From Pseudomonadota bacterium (GTDB taxonomy: Bacteria > Pseudomonadota > Alphaproteobacteria > Rhizobiales > Aestuariivirgaceae): 64,000 bases of DNA. A program made the position numbers and the translations under genes. Positions 53,155 through 62,313 of this stretch are shown here, piece after piece; position 1 is the first letter of the stretch; every line of letters starts with the position of its first letter. Below the pieces are notes generated by a model that did no database searches, was not told the origin of the DNA, and saw nothing but the letters and a program-made list of their open reading frames with translations. Where the stretch lies: assembly GCA_963205315.1 (NCBI GenBank), contig CAUJIO010000103.1, positions 28,009 to 92,008 of the forward strand, read 5' to 3'.

Positions 53155-53248
53155 TGATTTCAATGCTGCAGTGCTCCGGAAAGCTCTTTGGAAAATCATT
53201 CGAGGCGGAATGGTTTAGGTTCTGGCTTACATACAGGGAGAAATTCAC

Positions 53249-54367
53249 ATGCTCATCGGCGTTCCGAAGGAAGTCAAGAATCACGAATATCGGGTCGGCA
53301 TGACGCCGACTTCTGTCAAGGAAGCGGTGCGCCACGGCCACAAGGTCTGGGTTCAGACGAATGCCGGTGCCGGCATCGGCGCCAGCGACGCCGACTATAC
53401 GCAGGCCGGAGCTGCTATCGTCGCCACGGCAGACGAGATCTTCGCCAAGGCCGACATGATCGTCAAGGTGAAGGAACCGCAGGCGGCCGAGCGCAAGATG
53501 CTGCGCGACGGACAGATCCTTTACACCTACCTGCATCTGGCCCCCGATCCGGAGCAGACCAAGGACCTCGTCAAGTCAGGCGCCATCTGCATCGCCTATG
53601 AAACTGTCACGTCTCCGCGCGGCGGCTTGCCGCTGCTGGCGCCGATGTCCCAGGTCGCCGGCCGCATGTCGGTGCAGTCAGGCGCGCATTGCCTTGAGAA
53701 GGCGCAGGGCGGCCGCGGCGTGCTGCTGGGCGGCGTTCCCGGCGTTGCTCCCGCCAAGGTCGTCATCCTCGGCGGCGGCGTCGTCGGTACCAATGCGGCG
53801 GCAATCGCGCTCGGCATGGGCGCTGACGTCACCATTCTCGAGAAGAGCACGGACCGCATGGAAGAACTGGTCGCGCGCTTCGGTACGCAGCTCAAGACCA
53901 TCTATTCGACGCAAGGCGCGGTGGAAGAGGAATGCGCCACGGCGGACCTCGTCATCGGCGGCGTGCTGATCCCCGGTGCGGCGGCGCCGAAGCTCGTCAC
54001 CAAGGCGATGCTGAAGGACTGGAAAACCGGCTCGGTGCTGGTCGACGTCGCCATCGATCAGGGTGGATGCGCGGAAACCTCGAAGGCTACCACGCATGCC
54101 GATCCGACTTATGTGGTCGACGGCGTGATCCACTATTGCGTCGCCAACATGCCGGGCGGTGTGGCCCGTACCTCGACCTATGCGCTCAACAACGTCACGC
54201 TTCCGTTCGGCCTGGCCATCGCCAACAAGGGCTGGAAGAAGGCGCTGTCGGATGACGCGCATCTGCGCAACGGCCTCAACGTGGCGCATGGCAAGGTCAC
54301 CTACAAGGCCGTGGCCGACGATCTGGGTTATGACTATGTGGCGGCCGAAAAGGTCATCGCCGGCTGA
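53249..54367 (+). CDS. ald: Alanine dehydrogenase
   Basis: NAD-dependent interconversion of alanine and pyruvate plus ammonium. The 372-residue protein has the usual features: MLIGVPKEVKNHEYRVG, the catalytic Lys in IVKVKEPQ, His in YLHLAPDP, and the NAD fold VVILGGGVVGTNAA. GGGAGA precedes the ATG. It is controlled, by inference, by the divergent Lrp protein, and ends in a strong terminator. Confidence 0.96.
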   Translation: MLIGVPKEVKNHEYRVGMTPTSVKEAVRHGHKVWVQTNAGAGIGASDADYTQAGAAIVATADEIFAKADMIVKVKEPQAAERKMLRDGQILYTYLHLAPDPEQTKDLVKSGAICIAYETVTSPRGGLPLLAPMSQVAGRMSVQSGAHCLEKAQGGRGVLLGGVPGVAPAKVVILGGGVVGTNAAAIALGMGADVTILEKSTDRMEELVARFGTQLKTIYSTQGAVEEECATADLVIGGVLIPGAAAPKLVTKAMLKDWKTGSVLVDVAIDQGGCAETSKATTHADPTYVVDGVIHYCVANMPGGVARTSTYALNNVTLPFGLAIANKGWKKALSDDAHLRNGLNVAHGKVTYKAVADDLGYDYVAAEKVIAG

Positions 54368-54397
54368 GAATAGTCAGCACATTCACCGATTTTCGTC

Positions 54398-54428
54398 ATG
54401 GCCGGGCTCGTCCCGGCCATCTCTTTTT
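54398..54428 (+). terminator. Terminator/palindromic repeat after ald
   Basis: A perfect 9-bp stem ATGGCCGGG at 54398-54406 with CCCGGCCAT at 54412-54420, a 5-base loop, then CTCTTTTT. The word GTCATGGCCGGG is also a common rhizobial intergenic repeat, so the element may serve both as repeat and terminator. Confidence 0.8.
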
Positions 54429-54449
54429 GGGCTGACGGACGGTCTGGGT

Positions 54450-55379
54450 CTACATCCCCGTCTTGGGCTTCGTCTCGTAATAGTAGTTCGCCTTGCGGCC
54501 GTAGATCAGTCCACGGAGAATTTTCCGCGCGGCCTCGGACTTGCGCAGCGGATCGATCACCGCGCGCATGAGGTCATGCGCCATGACTTTCACAGCATCC
54601 ATCAGCGGCGAGACGCCCGGCGGCTTCTGCGGAAGCCCGAAGCGACGGAGCGTGCCGTTCATCAGCCGGATCTTGTTGAGGCGCAAAACCTCCGGGGTTT
54701 TCCAGGTCATCGCCATCGACACCGAATAGGTGCTGCCGGTGCTCACCCAGTGCGGGATCATATAGGGCATGTGCAGCGCATCGCCGGGCTTCAGTTCATG
54801 CAAAGTGGCGCGTGCCTCGAATGACGGATCGTATTTCTGGTTGCGATGTTTCGAGGGCGAAATCTCCATGTGCTCCTCGGAGATCAGGCTGCGGTCGGCA
54901 TTGTCGAAGGTGCGGACGAACTTGTCGCCGCGGATCTGGATGAGGATGTTTTCCTCGGCGTCGACATGGAAAGGCGTGGTGGCATTGGCGGAGGATACGA
55001 AAATGAATCCCTGCAGGTCGGAATAGTCGTCGGCCTTGCGGCCCGCCACCAGATTGGCTTCGCTGACGAAGCCTTCGAGAAGCGCGCGATACTCCGGATC
55101 GTGCTCCACCATCTTGATCACCATCCAGGCATTGGCCGTCTCGATGGCGGCAATCACGTCCTCGGCCGGGCGATCGATCTTCGGCACATCCTCCGGCTTC
55201 ACTCCGATGGCCACCTTGCCGGAGTTGTACTCGATGCGGTCGCGCGGCATGGATTTTGCCAGTTCCACCAGGCGCGGCAGGCTGAACAGCGGATGCCCCG
55301 CCAATCCATGTTTCAGCGTGAAAGGTGCTTTGAGAAAATGCGCCCGGGCAATCGCCGGATCGGCGGATACGAGGGTCAT
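54450..55379 (-). CDS. Cupin-like (JmjC-type) domain protein
   Basis: A 309-residue protein with a JmjC/cupin-8-like fold: TPFHVDAEENILIQIRGDKF gives the His and Asp metal ligands, and LHMPYMIPHWVSTG gives the second His. This suggests a 2-oxoglutarate- or metal-dependent oxygenase. The start at 55379 shares one base with the preceding stop (TGATG), so it is co-translated with the acetyltransferase. Substrate unknown. Confidence 0.7.
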   Translation of the reverse strand: MTLVSADPAIARAHFLKAPFTLKHGLAGHPLFSLPRLVELAKSMPRDRIEYNSGKVAIGVKPEDVPKIDRPAEDVIAAIETANAWMVIKMVEHDPEYRALLEGFVSEANLVAGRKADDYSDLQGFIFVSSANATTPFHVDAEENILIQIRGDKFVRTFDNADRSLISEEHMEISPSKHRNQKYDPSFEARATLHELKPGDALHMPYMIPHWVSTGSTYSVSMAMTWKTPEVLRLNKIRLMNGTLRRFGLPQKPPGVSPLMDAVKVMAHDLMRAVIDPLRKSEAARKILRGLIYGRKANYYYETKPKTGM

Positions 55380-56476
55380 CAGCGGTGTCTCCCGGTCAGG
55401 CGGTGGTAGGTGGATTTGGCAATCGATCGCAGGCGGCGGCGCAGGCGCTCGGCCTGAACGGTCGTCGTGAAGGACAGGGCGCTTACAGTGGGTGCGGCAA
55501 TCATCACGTCGGCGACGCGCAAGCGGCCTCGCCACTGATGGTTGATCATCGGATGATCAGGCACGGCACAGGAATCGGCCTGCACGATGCCCTCGGCAAA
55601 CAGCTGCTCCGTGGCGTGAAGGATCACCTGCACGCCCGGCGAGAAGCGGTTCAGGGTTTCATCATGGGCGATCTTGCCGAGCCAGGCCTGTTGGCCCTCG
55701 ACGATGGCAAACAGCATGGCGATGGGCTGGCCGTCGAGAACTACCTTCCAGAAGCGCAGCTTGCCAGCGGCAGCCAGCCCAGCCAGACCTTCCACCAGCG
55801 CGGCGGCCACGCGGGGATCGGATTTCAGCGCCGTTCCGCGCCTGCCCTTCCAACCCATGGCTTCAAGGTCGAGGAATTCCGCCGTCCATGCGGCAACGTC
55901 ATCGGAGTGATGAAAACTCAGCGTCTCCAGCTTGCCAGTCTCGGCCAGCCGCGCCTGAAGACGGCGATACTCCTTGCGGCGCTTGCGGTCGAAATTCGCT
56001 TCAAACCAACTTGCGAAGCCGCCATCCGGCCGGAGCACGGCGCGCTCCCAACTGTCGAGAATTCTGACCTGTGGCGTGGAGCCGGCCAGCACGTCCCACA
56101 CTGCGCCGTCCATCGGAACCGAATGCAGGAGGACTGGCCGATTGAGGCGGCGCAGCAAGGCCATCATCGCCGGGACAGCCGTATAGGGGCCAAGATGCGG
56201 TAACCCGTAAAAGCTCACGGGCGTGGAAACGCTGGCATGAACCGCAAACGGGTTGCGGCGGCATTCCAACGGGAGCGCCAGTTGCAAGCCTTCGCTATCA
56301 TGTACGGTGGCAAGAATCGCGTCCGGGTAGACTTTCAGTGCCGGGATCATGAGTTCCGGTGCATTGTGTCCCGATGTCACCAGCGACCGGCGCGCAAGGT
56401 CCTGCCATTCGCCGCCGATGGCATCGTCGGGAATGGTGAGGCTGACGTTCATGAGAGACCAGTTTGGCACGAGCAT
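55379..56476 (-). CDS. BioF2-like/FemAB-type GNAT acetyltransferase
   Basis: A 365-residue protein of the Acetyltransf_6 (CelD/BioF2-like) group: RKRRKEYRRLQARLAETG in the middle and RFWKVVLDGQPIAMLFAIVEG with NRFSPGVQVILHATEQLF later are typical. Such proteins attach acyl or amino-acyl groups to cell-envelope or small molecules. Start uncertain between 56476 and 56452 (MNVSLTIPDD). It is coupled by one shared base to the cupin gene, suggesting a common biosynthetic step. Confidence 0.72.
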   Translation of the reverse strand: MLVPNWSLMNVSLTIPDDAIGGEWQDLARRSLVTSGHNAPELMIPALKVYPDAILATVHDSEGLQLALPLECRRNPFAVHASVSTPVSFYGLPHLGPYTAVPAMMALLRRLNRPVLLHSVPMDGAVWDVLAGSTPQVRILDSWERAVLRPDGGFASWFEANFDRKRRKEYRRLQARLAETGKLETLSFHHSDDVAAWTAEFLDLEAMGWKGRRGTALKSDPRVAAALVEGLAGLAAAGKLRFWKVVLDGQPIAMLFAIVEGQQAWLGKIAHDETLNRFSPGVQVILHATEQLFAEGIVQADSCAVPDHPMINHQWRGRLRVADVMIAAPTVSALSFTTTVQAERLRRRLRSIAKSTYHRLTGRHR

Positions 56477-56572
56477 GCATTGCCTACAGCAAGAGCCGGA
56501 CCAGACGGTTTACGCAGGGGAGCCGGCCGCAAAGATGATTAAGGCCAGCCAAACACCTGTTTCAAAACGAAA

Positions 56573-56594
56573 AAGCCAGCCCAAAGGCTGGCTT
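56573..56594 (-). terminator. Rho-independent terminator of rpmF
   Basis: A perfect 9-bp stem AAGCCAGCC at 56573-56581 with GGCTGGCTT at 56586-56594. On the minus strand it is followed by TTTCGTTTTG, a T-rich run, and it lies 21 bases after the rpmF stop. Confidence 0.85.
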
Positions 56595-56615
56595 CATCAG
56601 GCAGGAAAAGACCAA

Positions 56616-56801
56616 TCAGGCGTCGGTCTTGACGGTCAGAACCTGGCGGCCCTTGTACAGGCCAGTCTTCAGGTCGATGTGGTGGGGGCGGCGCAGTTCG
56701 CCCGACTTCTTGTCCTCAACCCAGGTTACAGTCTGCTCCTGGTGGCCTGAACGGCGCATGCCGATGCGGCTCTTGGACATTTTTTTGCGTGGAACGGCCA
56801 T
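56616..56801 (-). CDS. rpmF: 50S ribosomal protein L32
   Basis: A 61-residue ribosomal protein beginning [19 protein letters not shown], the standard L32 start. The zinc-ribbon cysteines of some L32 forms are absent, as is usual for this zinc-independent type. GGAG precedes the ATG. It is followed by a strong terminator. Confidence 0.97.
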   Translation of the reverse strand: MAVPRKKMSKSRIGMRRSGHQEQTVTWVEDKKSGELRRPHHIDLKTGLYKGRQVLTVKTDA

Positions 56802-56873
56802 GTCGAAACTCCATAAGTAAAAGAGCGATGGGGAAGCCCCACGCCCTTCAGTTGGCGGGGCTTATAACCTCGC

Positions 56874-57662
56874 TTAGCGGGCAAGGCAAGTGAGATAGGG
56901 CCCCATTCCAGTCATCCGCAGCAGAATCCGGTTGGCGATGGATTTAACGCCTCTGGAGGGCTTGCCCGCCTGGCGCTTGATGGGATTGGGGAGAACGGCC
57001 GCCAGAAGGGCGGCCTCCCTTTTCGTCAAGTCCTTGGCAGACTTCTTGAAATGGTGCCGGGCGGCAGCTTCTGCGCCATAGACGCCGGGCGCCCATTCGA
57101 CGATGTTCAGGTAGATTTCGATCATCCGCCGCTTCGACCAGACAAGGTCCATGAACAGTGCTTCCGGCAATTCGATGGCCTTGCGGATGGCGAACCGGCC
57201 GTCCCAGAGGAACAGATTCTTGGCAGTCTGCATGGGAATCGTCGAGGCGCCGCGTATCGGGCCTTCATCGCCGTCGAGGGCATCGTCGATGACCCCCTGA
57301 AATTCATGCCAGTCGACGCCCCAGTGCTCGCAGAAGCGGGCATCCTCGGAGGTGATGACGGCGCGCGGCAGATGCGGCGAGATCTGGTCGAGGCTAACCC
57401 AGGTCTTGGTAATTCCAGCACCGTGCAAGGCCCGCAGCAGCATGACATTCGATACCGGTGGCGGCACGATCGTATAGAGCAGCGTCAGCACCACGGGCCA
57501 GGCAACAAGGAAAGCGGCGGCATAGCCAGCCCATCTCAGAAAACGGCGCAGGCGCGAGCGCCCGCTCACCGGAAGCGGCCCGATGCTGGCTGGACCTTCC
57601 GGGGAAACCGGCGGTGAGTCCGGCAAAACCGGAAATGCGGCTGGTTGAGTTTCGTCGCTCAT
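56874..57662 (-). CDS. mtgA: Monofunctional biosynthetic peptidoglycan transglycosylase
   Basis: Polymerises lipid II into glycan strands in the periplasm. The 262-residue protein has a Pro-rich cytoplasmic tail, one membrane segment (AGYAAAFLVAWPVVLTLLY) and the GT51 domain with the catalytic Glu in VITSEDARFCEHWGVD, plus RGASTIPMQTAKNLFLW and KRRMIEIYLNIVEW. The start is set at 57662 (MSDETQP); the frame is open upstream. A hairpin with a small bulge at about 56841-56867 follows the stop. Confidence 0.95.
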   Translation of the reverse strand: MSDETQPAAFPVLPDSPPVSPEGPASIGPLPVSGRSRLRRFLRWAGYAAAFLVAWPVVLTLLYTIVPPPVSNVMLLRALHGAGITKTWVSLDQISPHLPRAVITSEDARFCEHWGVDWHEFQGVIDDALDGDEGPIRGASTIPMQTAKNLFLWDGRFAIRKAIELPEALFMDLVWSKRRMIEIYLNIVEWAPGVYGAEAAARHHFKKSAKDLTKREAALLAAVLPNPIKRQAGKPSRGVKSIANRILLRMTGMGPYLTCLAR

Positions 57663-57700
57663 GTCCCTACAGAAGGCGGGAATAGCATAGGAAAACGCCC

Positions 57701-58579
57701 TTGTCCTTCCAGGATGCCCTGGCGCGCTGCGCCGCCGACACCGATGCCCTGCTCGACCGGTTGTTGCCTTTGGACGCCTTTCCCGCCCGGCGGGTGGTGG
57801 AGGCGATGCGCTATTCCGCTCTTGGCCAGGGCAAGCGGCTGCGGCCCTTTCTGGTGGTCGAATCGGCGGCACTGTTTGGCGTGCCGCGTGAACAGGCCCT
57901 GCGCACCGGCGCGGCACTTGAATGCGTACATTGCTATTCGCTAGTCCATGACGATCTCCCCGCCATGGACGACGACGACCTGAGGCGCGGCAAGCCTACC
58001 GCCCACAAGGCCTTCGACGAGGCCACCGCCATTCTTGCCGGCGACGCGCTGCTGACCTATGCCTTCGAGATCCTGAGCGCTGACGCCACGCATCCCGATC
58101 CCGCAGTGCGGCTGAGGCTCATTGCAGGTCTTTCGAAGGCGGCCGGCATGGCCGGCATGGTGGGCGGGCAGATGCTCGACATCGAGGCGGAAAGCCGAGT
58201 CACTTCAAGCCTTTCCGACATATCGCTGATCCAGTCTCTGAAGACTGGCGCACTGTTCCGCTTCGCCTGCGAGGCGGGTGCCATGCTGGCAGGGCAAGAC
58301 CCAACGCCACTTCGTCAGTATGCTGACAAAATCGGCCTGGCCTTCCAGATCGCCGATGACATTCTCGATGTCGAATCCACGCCGCAAGCCCTCGGCAAGG
58401 CAACGCAAAAGGACAAGGCCATGGGCAAGGCGACATTCGTGGACTTGCTGGGCCTGGAAGACGCGAAGGCGAGAGCTACCGCATTGACGGAAGAAGCCGT
58501 TGCCTCCCTGGCGATCTACGGTCCGCGCGCTGCGATTCTCAACGATGCCGCAAGATTCATAGTCCAACGACGCAGCTAG
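57701..58579 (+). CDS. ispA: Polyprenyl diphosphate synthase (farnesyl diphosphate synthase type)
   Basis: Condenses isopentenyl diphosphate with allylic diphosphates to build C15-C20 prenyl chains. The first aspartate-rich motif is in HDDLPAMDDDDLRRG and the second in IADDILDVES; GQGKRLRPFLVVES lies before them. The 292-residue length is typical. It starts at TTG 57701 with AGGA eight bases upstream. Product length (farnesyl or geranylgeranyl) is not certain. It lies convergent with ispG. Confidence 0.92.
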   Translation: MSFQDALARCAADTDALLDRLLPLDAFPARRVVEAMRYSALGQGKRLRPFLVVESAALFGVPREQALRTGAALECVHCYSLVHDDLPAMDDDDLRRGKPTAHKAFDEATAILAGDALLTYAFEILSADATHPDPAVRLRLIAGLSKAAGMAGMVGGQMLDIEAESRVTSSLSDISLIQSLKTGALFRFACEAGAMLAGQDPTPLRQYADKIGLAFQIADDILDVESTPQALGKATQKDKAMGKATFVDLLGLEDAKARATALTEEAVASLAIYGPRAAILNDAARFIVQRRS

Positions 58580-58611
58580 GCCTCAACTCACTTTCCGCCG
58601 CAGGGGCGGTT

Positions 58612-59835
58612 TCAACCCCAGCGGCCCTTCACGTAACCCTCGACGATGGCCTTGAACTGCTCGGAAATATTCTCGCCACGCAGCGTCATCGCTTTCTTGC
58701 CGTCGATGAAGATGGGGGCGGCCGGGAGTTCGCCGGTGCCGGGCAGCGATATGCCGATATCGGCGTGCTTCGATTCACCGGGGCCGTTGACGATGCAGCC
58801 CATGACGGCGAGCTGCAGGGTCTCGAAACCCGGATAGTTGTTCCGCCAGTCCGGCATGCGGTCGCGGACGTAGCCCTGAATGTCCTGCGCCAGTTCCTGG
58901 AATGTGGTCGAGGTGGTGCGGCCACAGCCGGGACAGGCGATGACCATCGGCGCGAAGGCGCGCAGGCCCATGGTCTGCAGGATCTCCTGCGCCACGATCA
59001 CCTCGCGGGTGCGGTCGCCGCCGGGCTCGGGCGTCAGCGAGATACGGATCGTATCGCCAATGCCCTCCTGCAGGAGGACCGCCAGCGCTGCGGTCGAGGC
59101 GACGATGCCCTTGGAGCCCATGCCGGCCTCGGTCAGGCCAAGATGTAGCGCGTAGTCACAGCGCGCGGCAAGCGCGCGATAGACGGCGATCAAATCCTGC
59201 ACTTCCGAGCACTTGGCGGAAATGATGATCTTGTCCTTGCCAAGTCCCAGTTCAACGGCGCGCTCTGCTGACAGGATGCCAGACTGCACGATCGCCTCGT
59301 GCATCACCTCGCGCACGTCCAGCGGTTCCGACGACTTGGCATTCTGGTCCATCAACTCGGTGAGCATGGCCTGATCGAGCGAGCCCCAGTTGACGCCGAT
59401 GCGCACCGGGCGGTCGAACTTCATCGCCGTTTCGATCATCATCGAGAAATTGCGATCCTTCTTCTCCTTGAAGCCGACATTGCCGGGATTGATGCGGTAT
59501 TTCGCCAGCGCCTCGGCACAGGCCGGATGATCATTGAGGAGCGTGTGGCCGTTATAGTGGAAATCCCCCACCAAGGGCACGTTGACGCCCATCCGGTCGA
59601 GCTTCTCGCGGATATGCGGCACGGCTTTCGCCGACTCGTCGCGGTCGACAGTGATGCGCACTACTTCCGAGCCGGCCCGCGCCAGCGCGGCGGTTTGCTT
59701 TGCCGTCGCTTCGGCATCCGCCGTATCGGTGTTGGTCATCGACTGGACCATGATGGGGGCGCCTCCGCCCACGGTGACGTGGCCCACCTTCACGGGAACT
59801 GAAATGCGCCGGGACTTGATCGCTGAATACGTCAT
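58612..59835 (-). CDS. ispG: 4-hydroxy-3-methylbut-2-enyl diphosphate synthase
   Basis: Iron-sulfur enzyme of the non-mevalonate isoprenoid pathway. The 407-residue protein has [17 protein letters not shown] near the start and the [4Fe-4S] cysteines in [11 protein letters not shown] and [11 protein letters not shown]. It begins five bases after the znuB stop on the same strand, so it probably shares the zur-znuCB transcript, an unusual partnership. The length is that of the full bacterial form. Confidence 0.96.
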   Translation of the reverse strand: MTYSAIKSRRISVPVKVGHVTVGGGAPIMVQSMTNTDTADAEATAKQTAALARAGSEVVRITVDRDESAKAVPHIREKLDRMGVNVPLVGDFHYNGHTLLNDHPACAEALAKYRINPGNVGFKEKKDRNFSMMIETAMKFDRPVRIGVNWGSLDQAMLTELMDQNAKSSEPLDVREVMHEAIVQSGILSAERAVELGLGKDKIIISAKCSEVQDLIAVYRALAARCDYALHLGLTEAGMGSKGIVASTAALAVLLQEGIGDTIRISLTPEPGGDRTREVIVAQEILQTMGLRAFAPMVIACPGCGRTTSTTFQELAQDIQGYVRDRMPDWRNNYPGFETLQLAVMGCIVNGPGESKHADIGISLPGTGELPAAPIFIDGKKAMTLRGENISEQFKAIVEGYVKGRWG

Positions 59836-59840
59836 GTTGC

Positions 59841-60647
59841 CTAGTCTGATTGAGGAATGGCCAAGGTCAAGACAAAGAGAAATGCCGCCGAAAGTACGAT
59901 GGCCGGACCGGTGATGGCGTTGGCATAAGCCGAGAGTGCGAGGCCTGACATCACTGCCAGGGCGGCCATGCCTGCTGCAATCATTGCCATGCGTTCGGGC
60001 GTTGCCGCGAGCCGCCGTGCCGCAGCCGCCGGGATGACGAGGAGTGCGGTGATCAACAACAGGCCGACGATTTTCATCGAGATCGCCGTCATCACGGCAA
60101 TGAGCAGGATGAAGCCCAGTTCGACGCGCTGCACGTTGACACCCTCTGCCTGGGCGAGCTCCTCATGCACCGAGATGGCAATGAGGTCGCGCCACAGGAA
60201 TGCGAGAACCAGCAGCACCGCCGCACCGCCGGCCCAAACGATCATGACATCCCGGGAGGAGACGGTGAGAATGTCGCCAAATAGCAAATCCATGTGATCG
60301 CCTGCTGCCCCGACAACCAGGCTGACTGTCACCAGCCCCAAGGCCAGGGCGCTGTGCGAGAGAATGCCGAGCAGCGTATCCATCGCCAGAACGCGCTGGC
60401 GCTTCATCAGCATCAGCATGAGGGCCACCGCGACCGCTGTCGCCACGGCGCCGAGCGTGAGGCTGAATCCCAGCAGCAGGCCAAGGCCCACGCCGAAGAG
60501 GCCCGAATGCGCCAGGGTCTCGCCGAAATAGGCCATGCGGCGCCAGACGATGAAGCAGCCGACCGGCCCGGCGACGAGCGCAATCCCGAGGCCTGCCATC
60601 ACGGCGCGCTGGAAAAACGGTTCGTAGAAGATATCAAACATCGCCAT
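59841..60647 (-). CDS. znuB: Zinc ABC transporter permease
   Basis: A 268-residue inner-membrane permease of the ABC-3 (ZnuB) family with about eight helices; the loop [14 protein letters not shown] is the cytoplasmic contact with the ATPase. The ATG at 60647 overlaps the znuC stop (TGATG). It takes up zinc with ZnuC and a binding protein ZnuA, whose gene is not in this window. Confidence 0.93.
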   Translation of the reverse strand: MAMFDIFYEPFFQRAVMAGLGIALVAGPVGCFIVWRRMAYFGETLAHSGLFGVGLGLLLGFSLTLGAVATAVAVALMLMLMKRQRVLAMDTLLGILSHSALALGLVTVSLVVGAAGDHMDLLFGDILTVSSRDVMIVWAGGAAVLLVLAFLWRDLIAISVHEELAQAEGVNVQRVELGFILLIAVMTAISMKIVGLLLITALLVIPAAAARRLAATPERMAMIAAGMAALAVMSGLALSAYANAITGPAIVLSAAFLFVLTLAIPQSD

Positions 60648-61408
60648 CAATGCTTGTGGTCATGATGGTGATGATGGTCATGGCTCTCGTGGTCATGATC
60701 GTGATGATGCGTGTAGGCGGCAATCATGCGCGCCGCGGATGGGCCGAAGAGCTTGGCGAATTCCGGGTCCTGCTGCACCTTGGTGGGCCCTCCCTCGCAG
60801 CAGACATGTCCGTTGAGGCAGATCACGTGATCACTCTCGGCCATGACCATGTGAAGATCGTGGCTCACCATCAGGATGCCGCAGCCGTGGCGCTTCCGAA
60901 CGGCCGAGATCAGCTCATACATGCGGGCCTCGCCCATGAAGTCGACGGCCTGCACCGGTTCGTCGAGCACCAGCAATTGCGGATTGCGCAGCAGGGCGCG
61001 GGCCAGAAGGGCGCGCTGCAATTCGCCGCCGGAGAGGCGCGAGACACTTGCTTCCTTGAGGTGCGGTATGCCGGTCTCGGCCAGGGCTTCGTCGATCTCG
61101 TCTTCGGTTGGTTTAAGGGTCAGGGACAGCAGGCGGCGGACATCGAGAGGCACATTGGGCAGCAGCGGAAAGCGTTGCGGCACATAGCCAATGCGGAGCG
61201 ACTTCTGCCGCACGATCTCGCCGGAGGTCAGAGGCTGGAGGCCCAACATGCACCGCACGAGCGTGGATTTTCCTGCACCGTTGGGGCCAATGATGGTGAC
61301 GATCTCATTGGGCCGCACGTCGATGTTCACATGGTCGAGGATGCTGCGTCCGCCGACGACAAGCGTTGCATCCCGGGCACTCAAGATGGCGTTGACGGCT
61401 TTCAGCAT
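60647..61408 (-). CDS. znuC: Zinc ABC transporter ATP-binding protein
   Basis: A 253-residue ATPase with Walker A GPNGAGKSTLVRCML, signature LSGGELQRALLARAL and Walker B LLVLDEPVQAVD. The C-terminus is His-rich (HHHDHDHESHDHHHH), as in many alphaproteobacterial ZnuC proteins and suited to zinc binding. I chose ATG 61408, which overlaps the zur stop (TGATG); the frame is open nine codons further. It is co-translated with zur and znuB. Confidence 0.95.
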   Translation of the reverse strand: MLKAVNAILSARDATLVVGGRSILDHVNIDVRPNEIVTIIGPNGAGKSTLVRCMLGLQPLTSGEIVRQKSLRIGYVPQRFPLLPNVPLDVRRLLSLTLKPTEDEIDEALAETGIPHLKEASVSRLSGGELQRALLARALLRNPQLLVLDEPVQAVDFMGEARMYELISAVRKRHGCGILMVSHDLHMVMAESDHVICLNGHVCCEGGPTKVQQDPEFAKLFGPSAARMIAAYTHHHDHDHESHDHHHHHDHKH

Positions 61409-61881
61409 CAGGCCGCCCTCGCGCAAGCGGAACACAGCCCGGTCATTTCGACCATGGTGCGATGTTCGGCAAAGCCTTGAGCGGCGGCTGCGATCTTCAG
61501 CCCGGCAAAGGCGTCAGGGGCATCCAGTTCCGCCACCAGTCCGCAAGTCTCGCAGATCAAAAGTGCTGCGGGCAAGCCGTCATGAGCATGCGAGCAAGCG
61601 ACAAACGCATTGCGGCTCTCGATCTTGTGGACCAGTCCATGCGCGAGAAGGAAGTCCAACGCGCGGTAGACGGTGATGGGTGCTGGCCTCGGACCAAACT
61701 CCGCCATGCGTTCGATAATGTCATAGGCGCCCACAGCCGAATGGCTTGCGGCCACGCAGTTCAGGATATCGCGACGCTGGCCGGTCAGTTTTGAGCCCCG
61801 CCGTTCACACGTCCGCTCTGCCCGCGACAGCAGGTCAGCCGTGCATTTCGAGTGGTTGTGATGCGGCTCGGGGAAAGACAT
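61408..61881 (-). CDS. zur: Zinc uptake regulator (Fur family)
   Basis: A 157-residue Fur-family repressor. The winged helix spans about residues 30-85 (LTGQRRDILNCVAASHSAVGAYDII, PAPITVYRALDFL). The His/Cys metal-binding region includes CSHAHDG, and the CETC and CSAC pairs form the structural zinc site. The start at 61881 (MSFPEPHHNHSKC) is chosen over an upstream Met that lies beyond the operator. A Zur-box-like palindrome lies three bases before its ATG, indicating autoregulation of zur-znuCB. Confidence 0.93.
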   Translation of the reverse strand: MSFPEPHHNHSKCTADLLSRAERTCERRGSKLTGQRRDILNCVAASHSAVGAYDIIERMAEFGPRPAPITVYRALDFLLAHGLVHKIESRNAFVACSHAHDGLPAALLICETCGLVAELDAPDAFAGLKIAAAAQGFAEHRTMVEMTGLCSACARAA

Positions 61882-61883
61882 TC

Positions 61884-61898
61884 TGTTACAATATAACA
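61884..61898. promoter_or_regulatory. Zur-box-like operator
   Basis: TGTTACAATATAACA has perfect TGTTA/TAACA arms around a 5-base centre, close to the known TGTTATANTATAACA Zur consensus. It lies immediately before zur and about 60 bases before the divergent cupin gene. Confidence 0.75.
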
Positions 61899-61957
61899 TG
61901 CTTACCGGAACTTCCAGTTCCATCCACCATGCCCGTTCAATCCAGGAGTCTGCCCCC

Positions 61958-62239
61958 ATGACCGGAACCGCCAAGGCCACCGTCTTTATCGAAAACGACA
62001 AGGTCATCGTCACCGAATATCGCTTCGCTCCAGGCGCCAATACCGGCTGGCACAAGCATGGCCACGATTACGTCGTGGTCCCGCTGATGGACGGCAAGGT
62101 GAGGCTCGAGACACCGACCGGACCGGCCCATGCCGAAATGAAGAAAGGCATCCCCTATTTCCGCCAGGCCGGAGTCGAGCATGACGTCATCAATGCCAAC
62201 GACTCCGAATATGCCTTTATTGAAATCGAGCTGAAATAG
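61958..62239 (+). CDS. Small cupin-domain protein
   Basis: A 93-residue single-domain cupin with motif 1 GWHKHGHDYVVVPLMDG and the later His in AGVEHDVINAND. It could bind a metal ion through these histidines. AGGAG lies 10 bases before the ATG at 61958; the frame is open to 61898 without a good ribosome-binding site. It is divergent from zur across a Zur-box-like palindrome, so it may be zinc-regulated. Function unknown. Confidence 0.78.
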   Translation: MTGTAKATVFIENDKVIVTEYRFAPGANTGWHKHGHDYVVVPLMDGKVRLETPTGPAHAEMKKGIPYFRQAGVEHDVINANDSEYAFIEIELK

Positions 62240-62313
62240 ACGTTCAAGCAGGGTTCATCAGCGGCGCGCTAGGGTGTCTGCAAGTTCAGAGCATGACGTG
62301 AAGAGGTTCGACC

